Shown: positions 23,715 to 32,819 of the stretch, piece after piece
How positions within the stretch are numbered: the first letter of the stretch is position 1
Layout: each line of letters begins with the position of its first letter
NCBI RefSeq assembly: GCF_900115625.1
Contig: NZ_FOXD01000030.1
Span: forward strand, 1 to 37,338
DNA length: 37,338 nt
Source: Salibacterium halotolerans
GTDB taxonomy: Bacteria; Bacillota; Bacilli; Bacillales; Marinococcaceae
Direction of reading: 5' to 3'
Translations under genes and position numbers: made by a program
The notes under the pieces: generated by a model
Databases searched by the model: none
Told to the model about the DNA's origin: nothing
What the model saw: the letters and a program-made list of their open reading frames with translations, nothing else

Positions 23715-25067
23715 ATGAGTAAGATATTTGGCACCGATGGTGTCCGAGGTATTGCAAATACGGAACTCACCCCGGAGCTTGCGTTTCGTCTTGGCCGCAG
23801 CGGCGGTTATTATTTAACAAAAGAGGGGGATCATCCAAAAGCGCTCATCGGACGGGATACCCGGGTTTCCGGTGAGATGCTTGAAGGAGCTTTGGTTGCC
23901 GGACTTCTTTCTGTCGGGGTGGAAGTCATGCGGCTCGGGGTGATTTCCACACCTGGTGTCGCTTATTTAACAAAAGCGGTCAGTGCCCATACAGGCATTA
24001 TGATTTCCGCCTCTCACAATCCTGTAGAAGATAATGGTATAAAGTTTTTCGGTCCGGATGGGTTCAAGCTTACAGAAGCACAGGAACAGGATATTGAAAA
24101 TCTGCTGGAATCAGGGGAGGAGCTCCCCCGCCCCACAGCCGAAAACCTAGGGGTTGTGAATGATTATTTTGAAGGCGGACAAAAGTACCTGCAGTATTTG
24201 AAGCAGACGGTCAATGAAGACTTTTCCGGCATCCATGTCGCACTGGACTGCGCAAACGGCTCCGCCTCTTCTCTCGGTCCGCATTTGTTTGCGGATCTGG
24301 ATGCGGATATATCGACAATCGGTAACAATCCTGACGGGCTGAATATCAATGTCGACGTTGGTTCCACCAATCCGGAAACGCTCGTGTCCTTCGTGAAGGA
24401 AAATAATGCGGATGTCGGCCTTGCTTTCGACGGAGATGCGGACCGCCTCATTGCAGTGGATGAGAAAGGTCAGATTGTGGATGGCGACAAAATCATGTAC
24501 ATCTGCGCCAAATACTTAAAGCAGGAATTGATGCTCGCTGATAACACGGTAGTCACGACGGTGATGAGTAATCTGGGTCTTCACAAGGCACTGGAGGAAC
24601 TGGACATTCAAACGAAAAAGACGTCCGTCGGCGATCGCTATGTTATGGAAGCCATGAGGGAGGGCGGTTACAGCCTCGGTGGTGAACAATCCGGGCACAT
24701 TATCTTTCTCGATCATGTCACGACCGGAGACGGCATGCTGACAGCACTGCAGCTTGTCGACATTATGAAAGCTTCCGGTAAACCGCTCTCCGAACTTGCC
24801 GGCGAGATGCAGAAGTTCCCGCAGACGCTTGTGAACGTACCGGTGGTCAACAAAGAAAGTATTCATACCAACCCGCAGGTGAGTGAAGCCATAGAGCGGG
24901 TGGAAAAAGAAATGGACGGAAACGGACGTATTCTGGTACGCCCATCCGGTACGGAGTCTCTGGTCCGCGTCATGGCTGAAGCCGAGACCAAAGAGCTGTG
25001 CGACAAGTACGTGCAGGAAGTGGCAGATGTGGTAAAGCGGTATATGGGGCCGGAAGAAGAAACATAA
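23715..25067 (+). CDS. glmM: Phosphoglucosamine mutase
   Basis: Cytoplasmic enzyme converting glucosamine-6-phosphate to glucosamine-1-phosphate on the route to UDP-GlcNAc. The 450-residue protein starts [15 protein letters not shown], has the phosphoserine loop [17 protein letters not shown], the metal-binding FDGDADR, the sugar-binding GGEQSGHII and the C-terminal phosphate-binding [12 protein letters not shown], in the expected order. The ATG at 23715 is 8 bases from AAGGAGAG. It is the last gene of the cdaA-ybbR-glmM operon, and glmS follows after a long regulatory interval. Confidence 0.97.
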   Translation: MSKIFGTDGVRGIANTELTPELAFRLGRSGGYYLTKEGDHPKALIGRDTRVSGEMLEGALVAGLLSVGVEVMRLGVISTPGVAYLTKAVSAHTGIMISASHNPVEDNGIKFFGPDGFKLTEAQEQDIENLLESGEELPRPTAENLGVVNDYFEGGQKYLQYLKQTVNEDFSGIHVALDCANGSASSLGPHLFADLDADISTIGNNPDGLNINVDVGSTNPETLVSFVKENNADVGLAFDGDADRLIAVDEKGQIVDGDKIMYICAKYLKQELMLADNTVVTTVMSNLGLHKALEELDIQTKKTSVGDRYVMEAMREGGYSLGGEQSGHIIFLDHVTTGDGMLTALQLVDIMKASGKPLSELAGEMQKFPQTLVNVPVVNKESIHTNPQVSEAIERVEKEMDGNGRILVRPSGTESLVRVMAEAETKELCDKYVQEVADVVKRYMGPEEET

Positions 25068-25223
25068 AATAATACGTCCGCCTGCACTTCACCACTGTCT
25101 TAAGCATATGCTGGCAGAGAAACAGGTTTTTTCATGCGGCAGAAGGGAAAAGGTAATGCAGGTTTGACGGCGTTTACCTTCTGGGATATTCTTTCTTTTA
25201 TTTCTTCTCTCTGCTGCCGTCAT

Positions 25224-25320
25224 ACAGGAGGGCGGGACATCTATTTTCGGTGTTCGGAAAAAAAGAGGCTTTTTTGATGAAGAACAGCACGTGCTGGAAT
25301 AGATGTCCTCCCAGTCCTGT
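25224..25320. other. Strongly structured non-coding element between glmM and glmS
   Basis: ACAGGA (25224-25229), GGG and GGGACATCTATT (25234-25245) pair with AATAGATGTCCT (25298-25309), CCC and TCCTGT (25315-25320), a stem of about 21 bp with small bulges. The enclosed loop holds AAAAAAG-agg-CTTTTTT and the perfect palindrome CAGCACGTGCTG. Another hairpin, AAGGTAA (25150-25156) with TTACCTT (25174-25180), lies upstream. No coding frame with a ribosome site is seen in 25068-25347, and I do not recognise the element. Confidence 0.6.
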
Positions 25321-25347
25321 CATAAGCGCAGAAAGTATGGAAAAGAA

Positions 25348-25376
25348 TTGCCGCAATCCCATTCATATTGTATGAT
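25348..25376 (+). promoter_or_regulatory. glmS promoter
   Basis: TTGCCG (25348-25353), 17-base spacer, TATGAT (25371-25376). It lies about 50 bases before the ribozyme cleavage site. Confidence 0.75.
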
Positions 25377-25424
25377 AGGTTCAGAATTTAAGCGGAAAGA
25401 AAAGGAGGACGGCACAAATTCATA

Positions 25425-25585
25425 ATACAAGCGCCCGGACTGTTCCCGGTCGGGAAAGGGGAACAGTTGACGAGGAGGAGGTTCATCGATGAATCGGCGG
25501 ATGCCTCCCGGTTGCCTGTCACAACCGTAAATCCAGGTTTAAACCACAGAGGCGACTCTGCGACCAACAGCCTGGGTAATGACGG
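25425..25585 (+). ncRNA. glmS ribozyme-riboswitch
   Basis: Self-cleaving leader RNA that uses glucosamine-6-phosphate as cofactor and lowers glmS expression. The cleavage site is expected between A25430 and G25431 in front of GCGCCCGGAC. P1 is ACTGTTCCC paired with GGGGAACAGT, followed by the conserved TTGACGAGGAGG and GGCGGATGCCTCCCGG of the core. Distal parts include CCGTAAATCC, CCAGG/CCTGG and CAGAGGCGACTCTG arms. The 3' edge is approximate. It sits directly upstream of glmS, as in other Bacillaceae. Confidence 0.93.
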
Positions 25586-25610
25586 CCTATCCTAAAAAAA
25601 CAATAAAGAG

Positions 25611-25646
25611 CGGGGCCAGGTGTGCCCCGGGTATGCCATGGCCCCG
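25611..25646 (+). promoter_or_regulatory. Hairpin just before the glmS ribosome-binding site
   Basis: CGGGGCCA (25611-25618) pairs with TGGCCCCG (25639-25646). Alternatively GGGGC (25612-25616) can pair with GCCCC (25624-25628). The Shine-Dalgarno AGGAGG begins at 25652. There is no T run, so this is not a terminator; it may shape mRNA stability or translation after ribozyme cleavage. Confidence 0.6.
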
Positions 25647-25667
25647 TGATCAGGAGGTCATGACAGT

Positions 25668-27470
25668 ATGTGTGGAATCGTAGGATATATCGGAAATGAT
25701 CAGGCAAGGGATATACTCATTAAAGGGCTGCAGAAGCTGGAGTACCGCGGCTATGACTCCGCTGGGATCGCCCTTGTAAATAATGGCGGCGTAGAACTTC
25801 ATAAAGAAAAAGGACGGATTGCTGCTCTGGAGGAAACAGTCGGCAGTGAGGGAAAAGGAACAACAGGTATCGGCCACACCCGCTGGGCCACCCACGGTGC
25901 GCCGAGCCGCGATAATGCCCATCCCCATCAGAGCCTGAGCGGCCGCTTCACGCTTGTGCATAACGGCGTCATTGAAAACTACCAGCAGCTCAAACAGAAG
26001 TACCTGGGTGATGTGGAGATGGCCAGTGAGACCGACACGGAAATCATCGTGCAGCTCATTGAATCCTTCACCACCAAAGGGGAAAACGTTGACGAAGCTT
26101 TCCGTCAGGCGCTCCCGCTTCTGCACGGCTCGTATGCCATTGCCTTGATCGACAACGAAGATAACGATACGATATACGTCGGTAAAAACAAAAGCCCTCT
26201 GCTCGTCGGAGTGGGAGAAGAATCGAGTGTCGTGGCGTCGGACGCGATGGCAATGCTTCACGTGACGAAAGAATTCATGGAAATCATGGATCAGGAGATT
26301 GTCACCGTGAAAAAAGACAGCATCCAGGTGAAAAAGCTCGACGGCACTGCTGTGGAACGCGGCACCTTCACCACCGATATTGATGAGAGCGACACGGAAA
26401 AAGGAACGTACAGCCATTTCATGCTGAAAGAAATTGATGAACAGCCGTTTGTCATCCGCAATATCATTCAGAAATACCAGGACGAAGACGGCGATATCAA
26501 ACTCGATCAGGACATCCGCACGGCTCTCAACAACGCGGACCGTCTTTACGTGATTGCAGCCGGCACCAGCTATCACGCCGGTCTTGCCGGAAAAGAGCTG
26601 ATGGAAAAAGTCGCAGAGAAACCGACCGAAGTTCATATTGCCAGCGAGTTCCTGTACAATGAACCGCTGCTTTCAAAAAATCCGCTCTTTATCTTTATTT
26701 CACAAAGCGGAGAAACCGCGGACTGCCGCGGCGTCCTCGTCAACGTGAAAGAAAAAGGCTGCCAGTCTTTGACCATTACGAATGTGCCGGGCTCCACTCT
26801 CACACGGGAGTCGGATTTCACCCTGCACACGTATGCCGGTCCGGAGATTGCCGTAGCCTCGACGAAAGCCTATACCGCACAGATGGCCGTCTTCTCCATC
26901 CTTGCGATGGACGGCGCCCGCGCGCAGGGCATCAACACAGACTTTAACGCCATCACGGAGCTCGGACTCATTGCGAATGCGATGGAAACGCTGTGCGATC
27001 AGAAAGACCGGATGGAGCAGGTGGCCCGTGACTACATGTTCGACACCCGGAACTGCTTTTTCATCGGGCGCGCCATGGACTATCATGTCGTGCAGGAAGG
27101 GGCCCTCAAGCTCAAGGAAATCTCCTATATTCAGGCGGAAGGTTTTGCCGGCGGCGAACTGAAACACGGAACGATCGCCCTGATTGAAGATGGCACACCG
27201 GTCGTCGGTGTCACGACCCAGCAGCACGTGAACGCCAACATCCGCGGCAACATCCAGGAAGTGATCGCCCGCGGCGCCAACGCCTGCATCATCAGTACGG
27301 AAGCCACCAAAGAAGAAGGCGACACGATCGTGCTGCCAAACATCAACGAACTGCTCAGCCCGCTCGTATCCGTCGTTCCGCTTCAGCTTATCTCCTACTA
27401 CGCTGCCCTTCACAGAGGCTGCGATGTGGATAAGCCGAGAAACCTCGCCAAGAGTGTGACGGTGGAGTAG
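25668..27470 (+). CDS. glmS: Glutamine--fructose-6-phosphate aminotransferase
   Basis: Cytoplasmic enzyme that makes glucosamine-6-phosphate from fructose-6-phosphate and glutamine, the first step to UDP-GlcNAc. The 600-residue protein starts MCGIVGYIG, with Cys2 as the glutaminase nucleophile; the glutaminase domain includes [11 protein letters not shown]. Two SIS domains follow, with [28 protein letters not shown] and ASTKAYTAQ, then [12 protein letters not shown] and the C-terminal end [12 protein letters not shown]. The ATG at 25668 is 10 bases after AGGAGG. The ribozyme upstream controls expression by its product. Confidence 0.98.
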   Translation: MCGIVGYIGNDQARDILIKGLQKLEYRGYDSAGIALVNNGGVELHKEKGRIAALEETVGSEGKGTTGIGHTRWATHGAPSRDNAHPHQSLSGRFTLVHNGVIENYQQLKQKYLGDVEMASETDTEIIVQLIESFTTKGENVDEAFRQALPLLHGSYAIALIDNEDNDTIYVGKNKSPLLVGVGEESSVVASDAMAMLHVTKEFMEIMDQEIVTVKKDSIQVKKLDGTAVERGTFTTDIDESDTEKGTYSHFMLKEIDEQPFVIRNIIQKYQDEDGDIKLDQDIRTALNNADRLYVIAAGTSYHAGLAGKELMEKVAEKPTEVHIASEFLYNEPLLSKNPLFIFISQSGETADCRGVLVNVKEKGCQSLTITNVPGSTLTRESDFTLHTYAGPEIAVASTKAYTAQMAVFSILAMDGARAQGINTDFNAITELGLIANAMETLCDQKDRMEQVARDYMFDTRNCFFIGRAMDYHVVQEGALKLKEISYIQAEGFAGGELKHGTIALIEDGTPVVGVTTQQHVNANIRGNIQEVIARGANACIISTEATKEEGDTIVLPNINELLSPLVSVVPLQLISYYAALHRGCDVDKPRNLAKSVTVE

Positions 27471-27520
27471 GTTTAGTGAAAAATATTTAAAGAGACGTTG
27501 AAGGATAATAAAGTTGTTTG

Positions 27521-27576
27521 AAAACTGTCAGCATGGAAAGGCTGCAATTAAAATTTCCATGATGGCAGTTTTTTAT
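27521..27576 (+). terminator. Terminator after glmS
   Basis: AACTGTCAGCATGGAAA pairs with TTTCCATGATGGCAGTT (two mismatches) around a 14-base loop, followed by TTTTTA. It marks the end of the conserved chromosomal segment. Confidence 0.88.
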
Positions 27577-27651
27577 TGGAAAATTATAGAGGAATAGTGG
27601 GGGTAAGATTCTATTCATCTTATTGGATGAATGCACCCGGAAGGTGAAAAA

Positions 27652-28452
27652 ATGAAACGTCGATTTGATATCCAATGAACGGATGATTATATTATATCTG
27701 CCAGCGGACTTCTCTTGATAGGGGAACTCCTTCAATCCTTGAACTTACATAAACGTCTCCATTTCTTATCCATGCCCGGCTTAACATCGTCGGCCGCCAT
27801 TTCCCACCGCGATGTCGTATACAGCTATCTCGGCCTTTTCTCTCAGGGGAAAAATGATTTTGACTGGATGGAAGAATCCCGCGGTGATGAATTCCGCCGA
27901 AGAAATTACATCGGAACGACTTTGTGTCCGCATGGATGGGAAAATGATGCTAAAGAAAATTTAAAGTTATGTGATGATTACGGTGCTGATTTTATTATCA
28001 AACGAAATCCGCGCCGGGAATCCCCCGAAGCATGGCTGGCGCATGCTGAACAACATGGAGCAGCTTCAAACCCCGCGAAGGAAAGACCATTTATACCGGC
28101 CGTGTTCCGGTTTCCGGTGTCCTGGATGGGCGTCCGGTCTATCAAGTCTACCGTCTCGTAGTACGTACCATCATGAAAGACGGGCAGATCAATATATTCC
28201 CGGACATAGAGTTCCAGAGTTTTTGGACATCCCTGGACCTGCAGATTTCAGCTCGCTGTGAAATTGCTCGCAGGTCCCGTGCTGCTTGTAGAGATGGATA
28301 TCCGCCAGTGGTTAAAGACGGTTATTCAGCACATGATTTTGTTTGCATCACGCATGGTTCAGCATGCACGTGAACAACGTCTTTCCCTATTTCGCGGCCA
28401 CCCCTGGAAAGCCTTTTTTGTCCGTTTATTCCATCGGTATACCCCTGCATAA
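27652..28452 (+). pseudogene. Decayed IS1380-family transposase
   Basis: Remains of a DDE transposase spread over several frames. The start MKRRFDIQ is followed by an in-frame TGA (27676-27678), then TDDYIISASGLLLIGELLQ and AAISHRDVVYSYLGLFSQGKNDFDW. The frame then reads FIIKRNPRRESPEAWLAHAEQHG, shifts near 28070 to VSGVLDGRPVYQVYRLVVRT, and shifts again to KLLAGPVLLVEMDIRQWLK and a C-terminal LFRGHPWKAFFVRLFHRY. Compared with full IS1380 transposases (about 430-470 residues), a large central part with catalytic residues is missing. Clear terminal repeats were not found. It is inactive and marks an old insertion just after glmS. Confidence 0.7.
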
Positions 28453-28845
28453 AAAGACAACGCACCCTCTTTTGTCTCAGCCTGTCGTATCGATTAGCGA
28501 ACCTATAGAAACCCTGTAGGGGTAAGGAAACGATTCGTAGATTGAGGGGCTAATATGGAAAATTACACCATTTTATCAATTTTGACATGTGTATTTGGGA
28601 CACTTTAAAACCTTAAAAATCATTAAAACCCTGCCTTCTCAATAAGGTACAGCCTAATGAAATAAAAAAGGCTGAACGGCAAAAACCGTCCCTCCATAAG
28701 TTATTATCTTATTAAGCAATCGCGCCCGATGATGGAAGACTTTAATTCAAGATAATCGCTTAATTACCAGCGATTTATGCATTGAATTGTAGAAATATAT
28801 ATCTTGTGGCCCGATGGGGGGCAAGAATCGTTGCCGTACCCTAAG
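28453..28845. other. Non-coding stretch between the IS remnant and the methyltransferase gene
   Basis: AT-rich sequence with no coding frame that has a ribosome site. It contains CCCTGTAGGG (palindrome) and short repeats around 28680-28750, probably residues of the decayed insertion sequence or other mobile DNA. Nothing further can be supported. Confidence 0.5.
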
Positions 28846-29472
28846 TTAAACATCTATTGGTTCTACCTCCTTTTCTGGTTTTGCCCAGATCAAATATAAA
28901 TAACCGATCATGGCCCTTTTGACCTTTTTTATTCGAATATTTGATACACCGACGATTTCTTTAATATCTCGGTTTTGATGACACCCAATTGCCCTAACTG
29001 CAAGAGGGTCAAGACTTTTTTGTAACCAGGCAATAGGTGGGAAGGAACTGATCCCATGCTCCATCAGTAAGATTTGTCCGTTGGGCTTACACCATCGATT
29101 AAATAGATTTAAAACATAAACTGGATCTTCATAACTGCAAAGTGTACCGGTGGAAACAATGGTATCAAAAGATTCGGGTGGGAAATCCAAATCTTCTACC
29201 GCGGATAAGATAAAATTAGTCTCCATTTGATATCTACTCGCCGCTTCTTTCGCTTTTTCAAGCATCTTTGGGCTAAAGTCTACAGCTGTAACATGAACGG
29301 ACTGTGGATAATACGCAAAATTATTTCCCGCGCCAACAGCTACTTCAAGTGTTTCACCTGTTGCATTACTATACAATGATTTCCGAAATTTACCGTCATA
29401 CTGTTTATCCCTTCTTTTGGCATGCTTATCGGCTTGTTTATCAAACTTATTGATCAGCTTTTTCTGCTCCAT
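28846..29472 (-). CDS. Class I SAM-dependent methyltransferase
   Basis: A 208-residue cytoplasmic methyltransferase with motif I as LEVAVGAGNNFAYYP, then VTAVDFSPKMLEKAKEAA, and motif III/IV as LDFPPESFDTIVSTGTLCSYEDP followed by GQILLMEHG. This is the UbiE/Methyltransf_11 type pattern; the substrate could be a lipid, quinone or small molecule. The ATG follows GGAGCG. It lies 18 bases after the truncated alpha/beta hydrolase on the same strand, so they were once one transcription unit. The sequence is more AT-rich than the core genes, in keeping with acquisition by transfer. Confidence 0.85.
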   Translation of the reverse strand: MEQKKLINKFDKQADKHAKRRDKQYDGKFRKSLYSNATGETLEVAVGAGNNFAYYPQSVHVTAVDFSPKMLEKAKEAASRYQMETNFILSAVEDLDFPPESFDTIVSTGTLCSYEDPVYVLNLFNRWCKPNGQILLMEHGISSFPPIAWLQKSLDPLAVRAIGCHQNRDIKEIVGVSNIRIKKVKRAMIGYLYLIWAKPEKEVEPIDV

Positions 29473-29490
29473 GGTGAATACGCTCCTATA

Positions 29491-30069
29491 CTAAAAATCA
29501 TTCGACTCTCTTTTTTCTTTAAATAAGGAAACAGCATTCCTAGTGCCGACAATAGCTGCTCCTAGATGGCCAGCTCCTTCAATAATTTCTAACTCGGCTC
29601 CTTGTATTTGTTCCGCAAGAAAACGGGGATGCTGAAGTGAAACCATATCATCTTGGTCACCATGCCAAAAGTAAACCGGCATTGAAATCTCATCCAAGGC
29701 TAATTCCCATGGTTGGAGTAAAAGTTTATAATCCGTTATCATACCTTCTGGAGATCGCGTCGCCTCTTTTACATTCTCGAGCCATTTCTTGACAATGGCC
29801 GGTGTTATAATAGACCTGTCGAATTCAGATAAATTGTTTGTCGTTTCATCGCCCATGGCTTCAGGAGCCGAGAGTTCTTTCTCAATCGATGACCTCTTTT
29901 CATCATCAGAAACGCTTCCCGAATCCCCAGATATAGCTAAAGGACCAATACCACACACAATAGCGACATGATTGACATACTCTTCAAGTTTTGCAGCACA
30001 GGCCAAGGCATAGGGGCCTTCACCGGAAACACCAACCACATCCACTTTTAATAAACTCTGAAGTTGCAT
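29491..30069 (-). pseudogene. Alpha/beta hydrolase, N-terminus lost at an insertion sequence
   Basis: The remaining about 190 residues correspond to the middle and end of an alpha/beta hydrolase: VVGVSGEGPYALACAA (Ser of the nucleophile elbow, with Glu in place of the usual second Gly), WHGDQDDMV (catalytic Asp) and EGAGHLGA (catalytic His). The N-terminal third with the HG oxyanion motif is absent: the frame begins where the insertion sequence to the right starts, and no ribosome site precedes it. The missing part is not found on the far side of that element either, so there was further loss. It is likely non-functional. Confidence 0.75.
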
Positions 30070-30108
30070 AATTCATAGAAAAAAATTCCACATACGTTTA
30101 TAAAAAGA

Positions 30109-30170
30109 CAGAACCTCCAAATCTGCGGTACGATGAATGTACCACCAATCACGTACACAGAGGGGTTCTG
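30109..30170 (+). promoter_or_regulatory. Leader hairpin covering the transposase ribosome-binding site
   Basis: CAGAACCTC (30109-30117) pairs with GGGGTTCTG (30162-30170), burying part of the Shine-Dalgarno GAGGGG; an inner GGTAC/GTACC hairpin (30127-30143) lies between. Such stems commonly stop translation of transposase from read-through transcripts. Confidence 0.6.
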
Positions 30171-30174
30171 CCAT

Positions 30175-31353
30175 ATGTCTACTGTAGTACAGTCATCATC
30201 TATCGACAATTTCTTCAATCATATGAATGTGTCTCTCCATGTACCCAAGCCGGCATATCAGCATCTTTCCCATCTCCTGCAGGGGATGATTCAAGAGCGG
30301 CGGAATGGAAGTATGACCGTACTACGGAACAGCAGTTTCTGGCAACGTCATCTCACATCGGTAACGCGATTTTTCCAATATGGGCAGTGGAACGAGCAGG
30401 GCGTACAGCGAAAGCTGCAGAGGTCTATCTATCAACAGGTTCAGCAGATGTCCTCTTCCGAGGATCCCTTGATGGTTATTATCGATGACAGCATCTGTCC
30501 GAAAACAAAACCTTCGTCACAGGCTTTGGAACCGACAGAAGGAGCTTCGTATCACTTTGACCATAAACAAGGGAAGCCTATTTACGCTCATCAATGGGTA
30601 ACGACGATGATAGGAACCCGCGGCTCCTTTCTCCCCTTTGCTATGACGCCTTATGTGAAAGAAGAGTATTCAAAACTTGATATGGCCCGGCACCATATGG
30701 ATCAAATACCGGACGGCACGCGGGACGTCTATGTCCTGACAGACAGCTGGTATGCTGCCACATCCCTGATGGCCTACATTCAAGAACGTGGATGGCATTT
30801 CATCGGAGGTCTGAAAAGCAACCGTGTTCTGCTGAATGACCGCGTTTCTCAACCCGTCAGGGAGTGGGCCCAACAAAAGGAAGACCAAACATCCTGCATC
30901 GTCACCGTAGGAGACGCTTCCTACTACGTTCATCGCTATGACGGAGCACTGAAAGGCGGGCTAAAGGGAACGGTGCTGGCGTGCCGGCCTACGAATACAG
31001 CAGCCAGCGAATCAGCGGTTCGCTATTTCTTCTGCACAGATTCCAGCTTAACCGCCCAAAAGATTCTGCATTTCTACGCTGAACGCTGGAACATCGAAAC
31101 CTTTTTTCAGGAAATAAAAGACAAACTTCATATGGGGGATTACAGGCTGCGATCCCTTTTCGCTATCAAGCGTTACATGTTGGTGCTTCAACTTGCCTAC
31201 ACGTTCATCATGCAGCATTACCAGCAGGGATTCTCTACAGGATATTGGCGGGCTAACAAGGAAAGGCGCCGTTCTCTCCTGTTCTATGTTTATCAGAAAG
31301 CCCAAAAGGGCGTGTCCCTGCAGTCTCTTGAAAAAGAGCTGATGATTGCCTAA
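30175..31353 (+). CDS. DDE transposase (IS4/IS701-like family)
   Basis: A 392-residue intact transposase. The first catalytic Asp is probably in PLMVIIDDSICPKTKP, the second in DVYVLTDSWYAATSLMAY, and the Glu lies in the signature YAERWNIETFFQEIKDKLHMGDYRLRS, which fits the Y-x2-R-x3-E-x6-K pattern of IS4-related families. The ATG at 30175 stands 9 bases from AGAGGGG; an upstream in-frame ATG at 30133 would start inside the leader hairpin. Terminal inverted repeats enclose the gene. IS701 and IS4 families are hard to separate by eye. Confidence 0.85.
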   Translation: MSTVVQSSSIDNFFNHMNVSLHVPKPAYQHLSHLLQGMIQERRNGSMTVLRNSSFWQRHLTSVTRFFQYGQWNEQGVQRKLQRSIYQQVQQMSSSEDPLMVIIDDSICPKTKPSSQALEPTEGASYHFDHKQGKPIYAHQWVTTMIGTRGSFLPFAMTPYVKEEYSKLDMARHHMDQIPDGTRDVYVLTDSWYAATSLMAYIQERGWHFIGGLKSNRVLLNDRVSQPVREWAQQKEDQTSCIVTVGDASYYVHRYDGALKGGLKGTVLACRPTNTAASESAVRYFFCTDSSLTAQKILHFYAERWNIETFFQEIKDKLHMGDYRLRSLFAIKRYMLVLQLAYTFIMQHYQQGFSTGYWRANKERRRSLLFYVYQKAQKGVSLQSLEKELMIA

Positions 31354-31508
31354 GGAGATATGCAAGCTACAAAGTAAAATATTACTTCTATTGGATATTA
31401 CTGTTACTGATTATGCAACTTTAGAGTTCAATATAAGAAACAAAGGTGAACCATGAAAGATTCTATTTTTTTAAAGCACAAGATAGAAGGAGAGGAAAAC
31501 ACTAGACT

Positions 31509-32218
31509 ATGAATAAGACAATAACACTTGTGTGGATGCGTTATTATTTGCATTTATTTTATCTGCCTGCCATCCCATCAAGAAGATGCAAAACAACATG
31601 ATCGTAGCACGAAAGTAAAGGGTTCCCAGCAAAATGCCGAAGCTTCTAGTAGTGATGTAGACGAGAAGTACAAGATCGTGATTGATCCGGGACATGGAGG
31701 TGAAGATCCGGGTGCAACCGGGGCAAGTGGTCGGTACGAGAAGGATTTTAATTTAAGCGTATCGCAAAAGATCAAAGATAGACTGGAAGAGGATTCACAA
31801 ATCGACGTTTACTTGACTAGGGAAAATGATAGTTTTCTTTCTTCAGAAAGCCGGTAAAGAACAAAATTTGCTAATGAGTTGAATGCGGATATGTTTTTAT
31901 CCATTCATGGAAATACTTATGAAGATCCTGAGGTATCGGGAACGGAAGCGTTTTATTTTCACGATTCATCCCATCGTTTTGCTGAAGCCATTCAGAATCA
32001 CCTTGTGGATGCAACAGGTTATCGGGATCGGGGGGTTGCAATAGAAAGATTTATATGTCGTCAAGGACACGGAAATGCCAGCTGTACTCCTGGAAATTGG
32101 TTACTTAACAAACCCTCAGGATGAACAAGAAATGCGAAGCGATGACTTTCAACATGCTGTCGCTACTTCCATCCGTAAAGGAATCTATCAATATATCAAA
32201 ATGGAAGAAGAACCTTGA
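31509..32218 (+). pseudogene. N-acetylmuramoyl-L-alanine amidase (Amidase_3), broken by several lesions
   Basis: Remains of a secreted zinc amidase that cleaves the MurNAc-L-Ala bond. An ATG at 31509 with GAAGGAGAGG in front starts a frame that does not continue; the protein resumes from about 31528 as a Cys-rich hydrophobic signal, then KYKIVIDPGHGGEDPGATG (zinc ligand His). A TAA interrupts at 31855-31857; the same frame goes on with FANELNADMFLSIHGN (second metal region). Near 32045 another frameshift moves to DLYVVKDTEMPAVLLEIGYLTNPQDEQEM, which holds the catalytic Glu region and the normal C-terminus ending at 32218. At least three lesions make it a pseudogene. Confidence 0.85.
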
Positions 32219-32241
32219 CGACATGAAGCAGGGAGCGTTAG

Positions 32242-32271
32242 AGTGCGGAACTTCGGTTCTGCACTTTTTTT
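32242..32271 (+). terminator. Terminator between the amidase remnant and the acylation cassette
   Basis: AGTGCGGAAC pairs with GTTCTGCACT (one G-U pair) around a TTCG tetraloop, followed by seven T. Confidence 0.9.
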
Positions 32272-32406
32272 ATGATTGCATCCCATCTGCATCTGATCTG
32301 CACAAGATCTTGACATCCTTCCCCTATACTTTCCCTTGAGCATGCGGAGTTGCACGATGCATGGAATAAGATCGATTCTGCATTTGAACTGGACGAAAGG
32401 GAAGTG

Positions 32407-32796
32407 ATGAAGATGGGAAAGAAGAAATTGGGAATGATGATACTCGCGATGATTGTCGCCTTGTTGGCCTCGGCGTGTGGCAACAACGGCCAACCAAACG
32501 CTCCAAATGGGGAATCTGAGGACTCTTCTTCTGGGGAGTCAGAGGACGGTGTCGCCTCGAAGTCAATATCCTATGAGAAGTTGTATCAAACGAGTGTGTT
32601 TCTCGGAGGTTCGATTACGGAAGGGCTGTCTTACCATGATGTGCTGGATGAGGAGAACGTCCTTGCAGGTGTGGGAAAAACAGCTGAATTTGCGCTGAAG
32701 GAGGATGTAGATCGACTGGTCAGTCGAATGCCGGAGCATATCTATATCCAACAGGGTTCGGATGACATTTTGTGGCCGAAGCAAAGTGCGGAGTGA
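32407..32796 (+). CDS. Short SGNH-like lipoprotein, truncated relative of the downstream repeat domains
   Basis: A 129-residue exported lipoprotein: signal peptide with lipobox LLASAC (Cys near residue 23), a Gly/Ser/Glu linker to about residue 55, and then only the first part of an SGNH-type fold, SVFLGGSITEGLSYHDVL with Ser69 at the nucleophile position, LAGVGKTAEFAL and MPEHIYIQQGSDDI. It stops where the paralogous domains at 35433-37073 continue for about 100 more residues, so the region with the catalytic Asp-His is absent. It is either a truncated gene or a small binding protein. ATG 32407 follows AAAGGGAAG. It is followed 23 bases on by the MBOAT gene. Confidence 0.7.
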   Translation: MKMGKKKLGMMILAMIVALLASACGNNGQPNAPNGESEDSSSGESEDGVASKSISYEKLYQTSVFLGGSITEGLSYHDVLDEENVLAGVGKTAEFALKEDVDRLVSRMPEHIYIQQGSDDILWPKQSAE

Positions 32797-32819
32797 AGGT
32801 GCGGGAGGGGGAATAAGCG

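Larger units (their letters stand above)
30054..31428 (+). mobile_element. Insertion sequence with an intact DDE transposase (IS4/IS701-like)
   Basis: About 1.37 kb bounded by an inverted repeat: AACTCTGAAGTTGCATAAT at 30054-30072 and its complement at 31410-31428, 18 of 19 matching, with the inner 12 bases perfect. A possible 4-bp target duplication AATA (30050-30053 and 31430-31433) is weak evidence and is offset by one base on the right. One gene fills it. Its left end abuts the broken alpha/beta hydrolase. Confidence 0.75.

Noticed and set aside
27440-27520. Tn7 insertion at the glmS attachment site
   Set aside because: No Tn7-type ends or tns genes are visible; the first mobile sequence is an IS1380-like remnant about 180 bases downstream.
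32280-32345. TTGACA at about 32311 as promoter of the acylation cassette
   Set aside because: No acceptable -10 hexamer is found 16-18 bases downstream; TATACT lies only 9 bases away.
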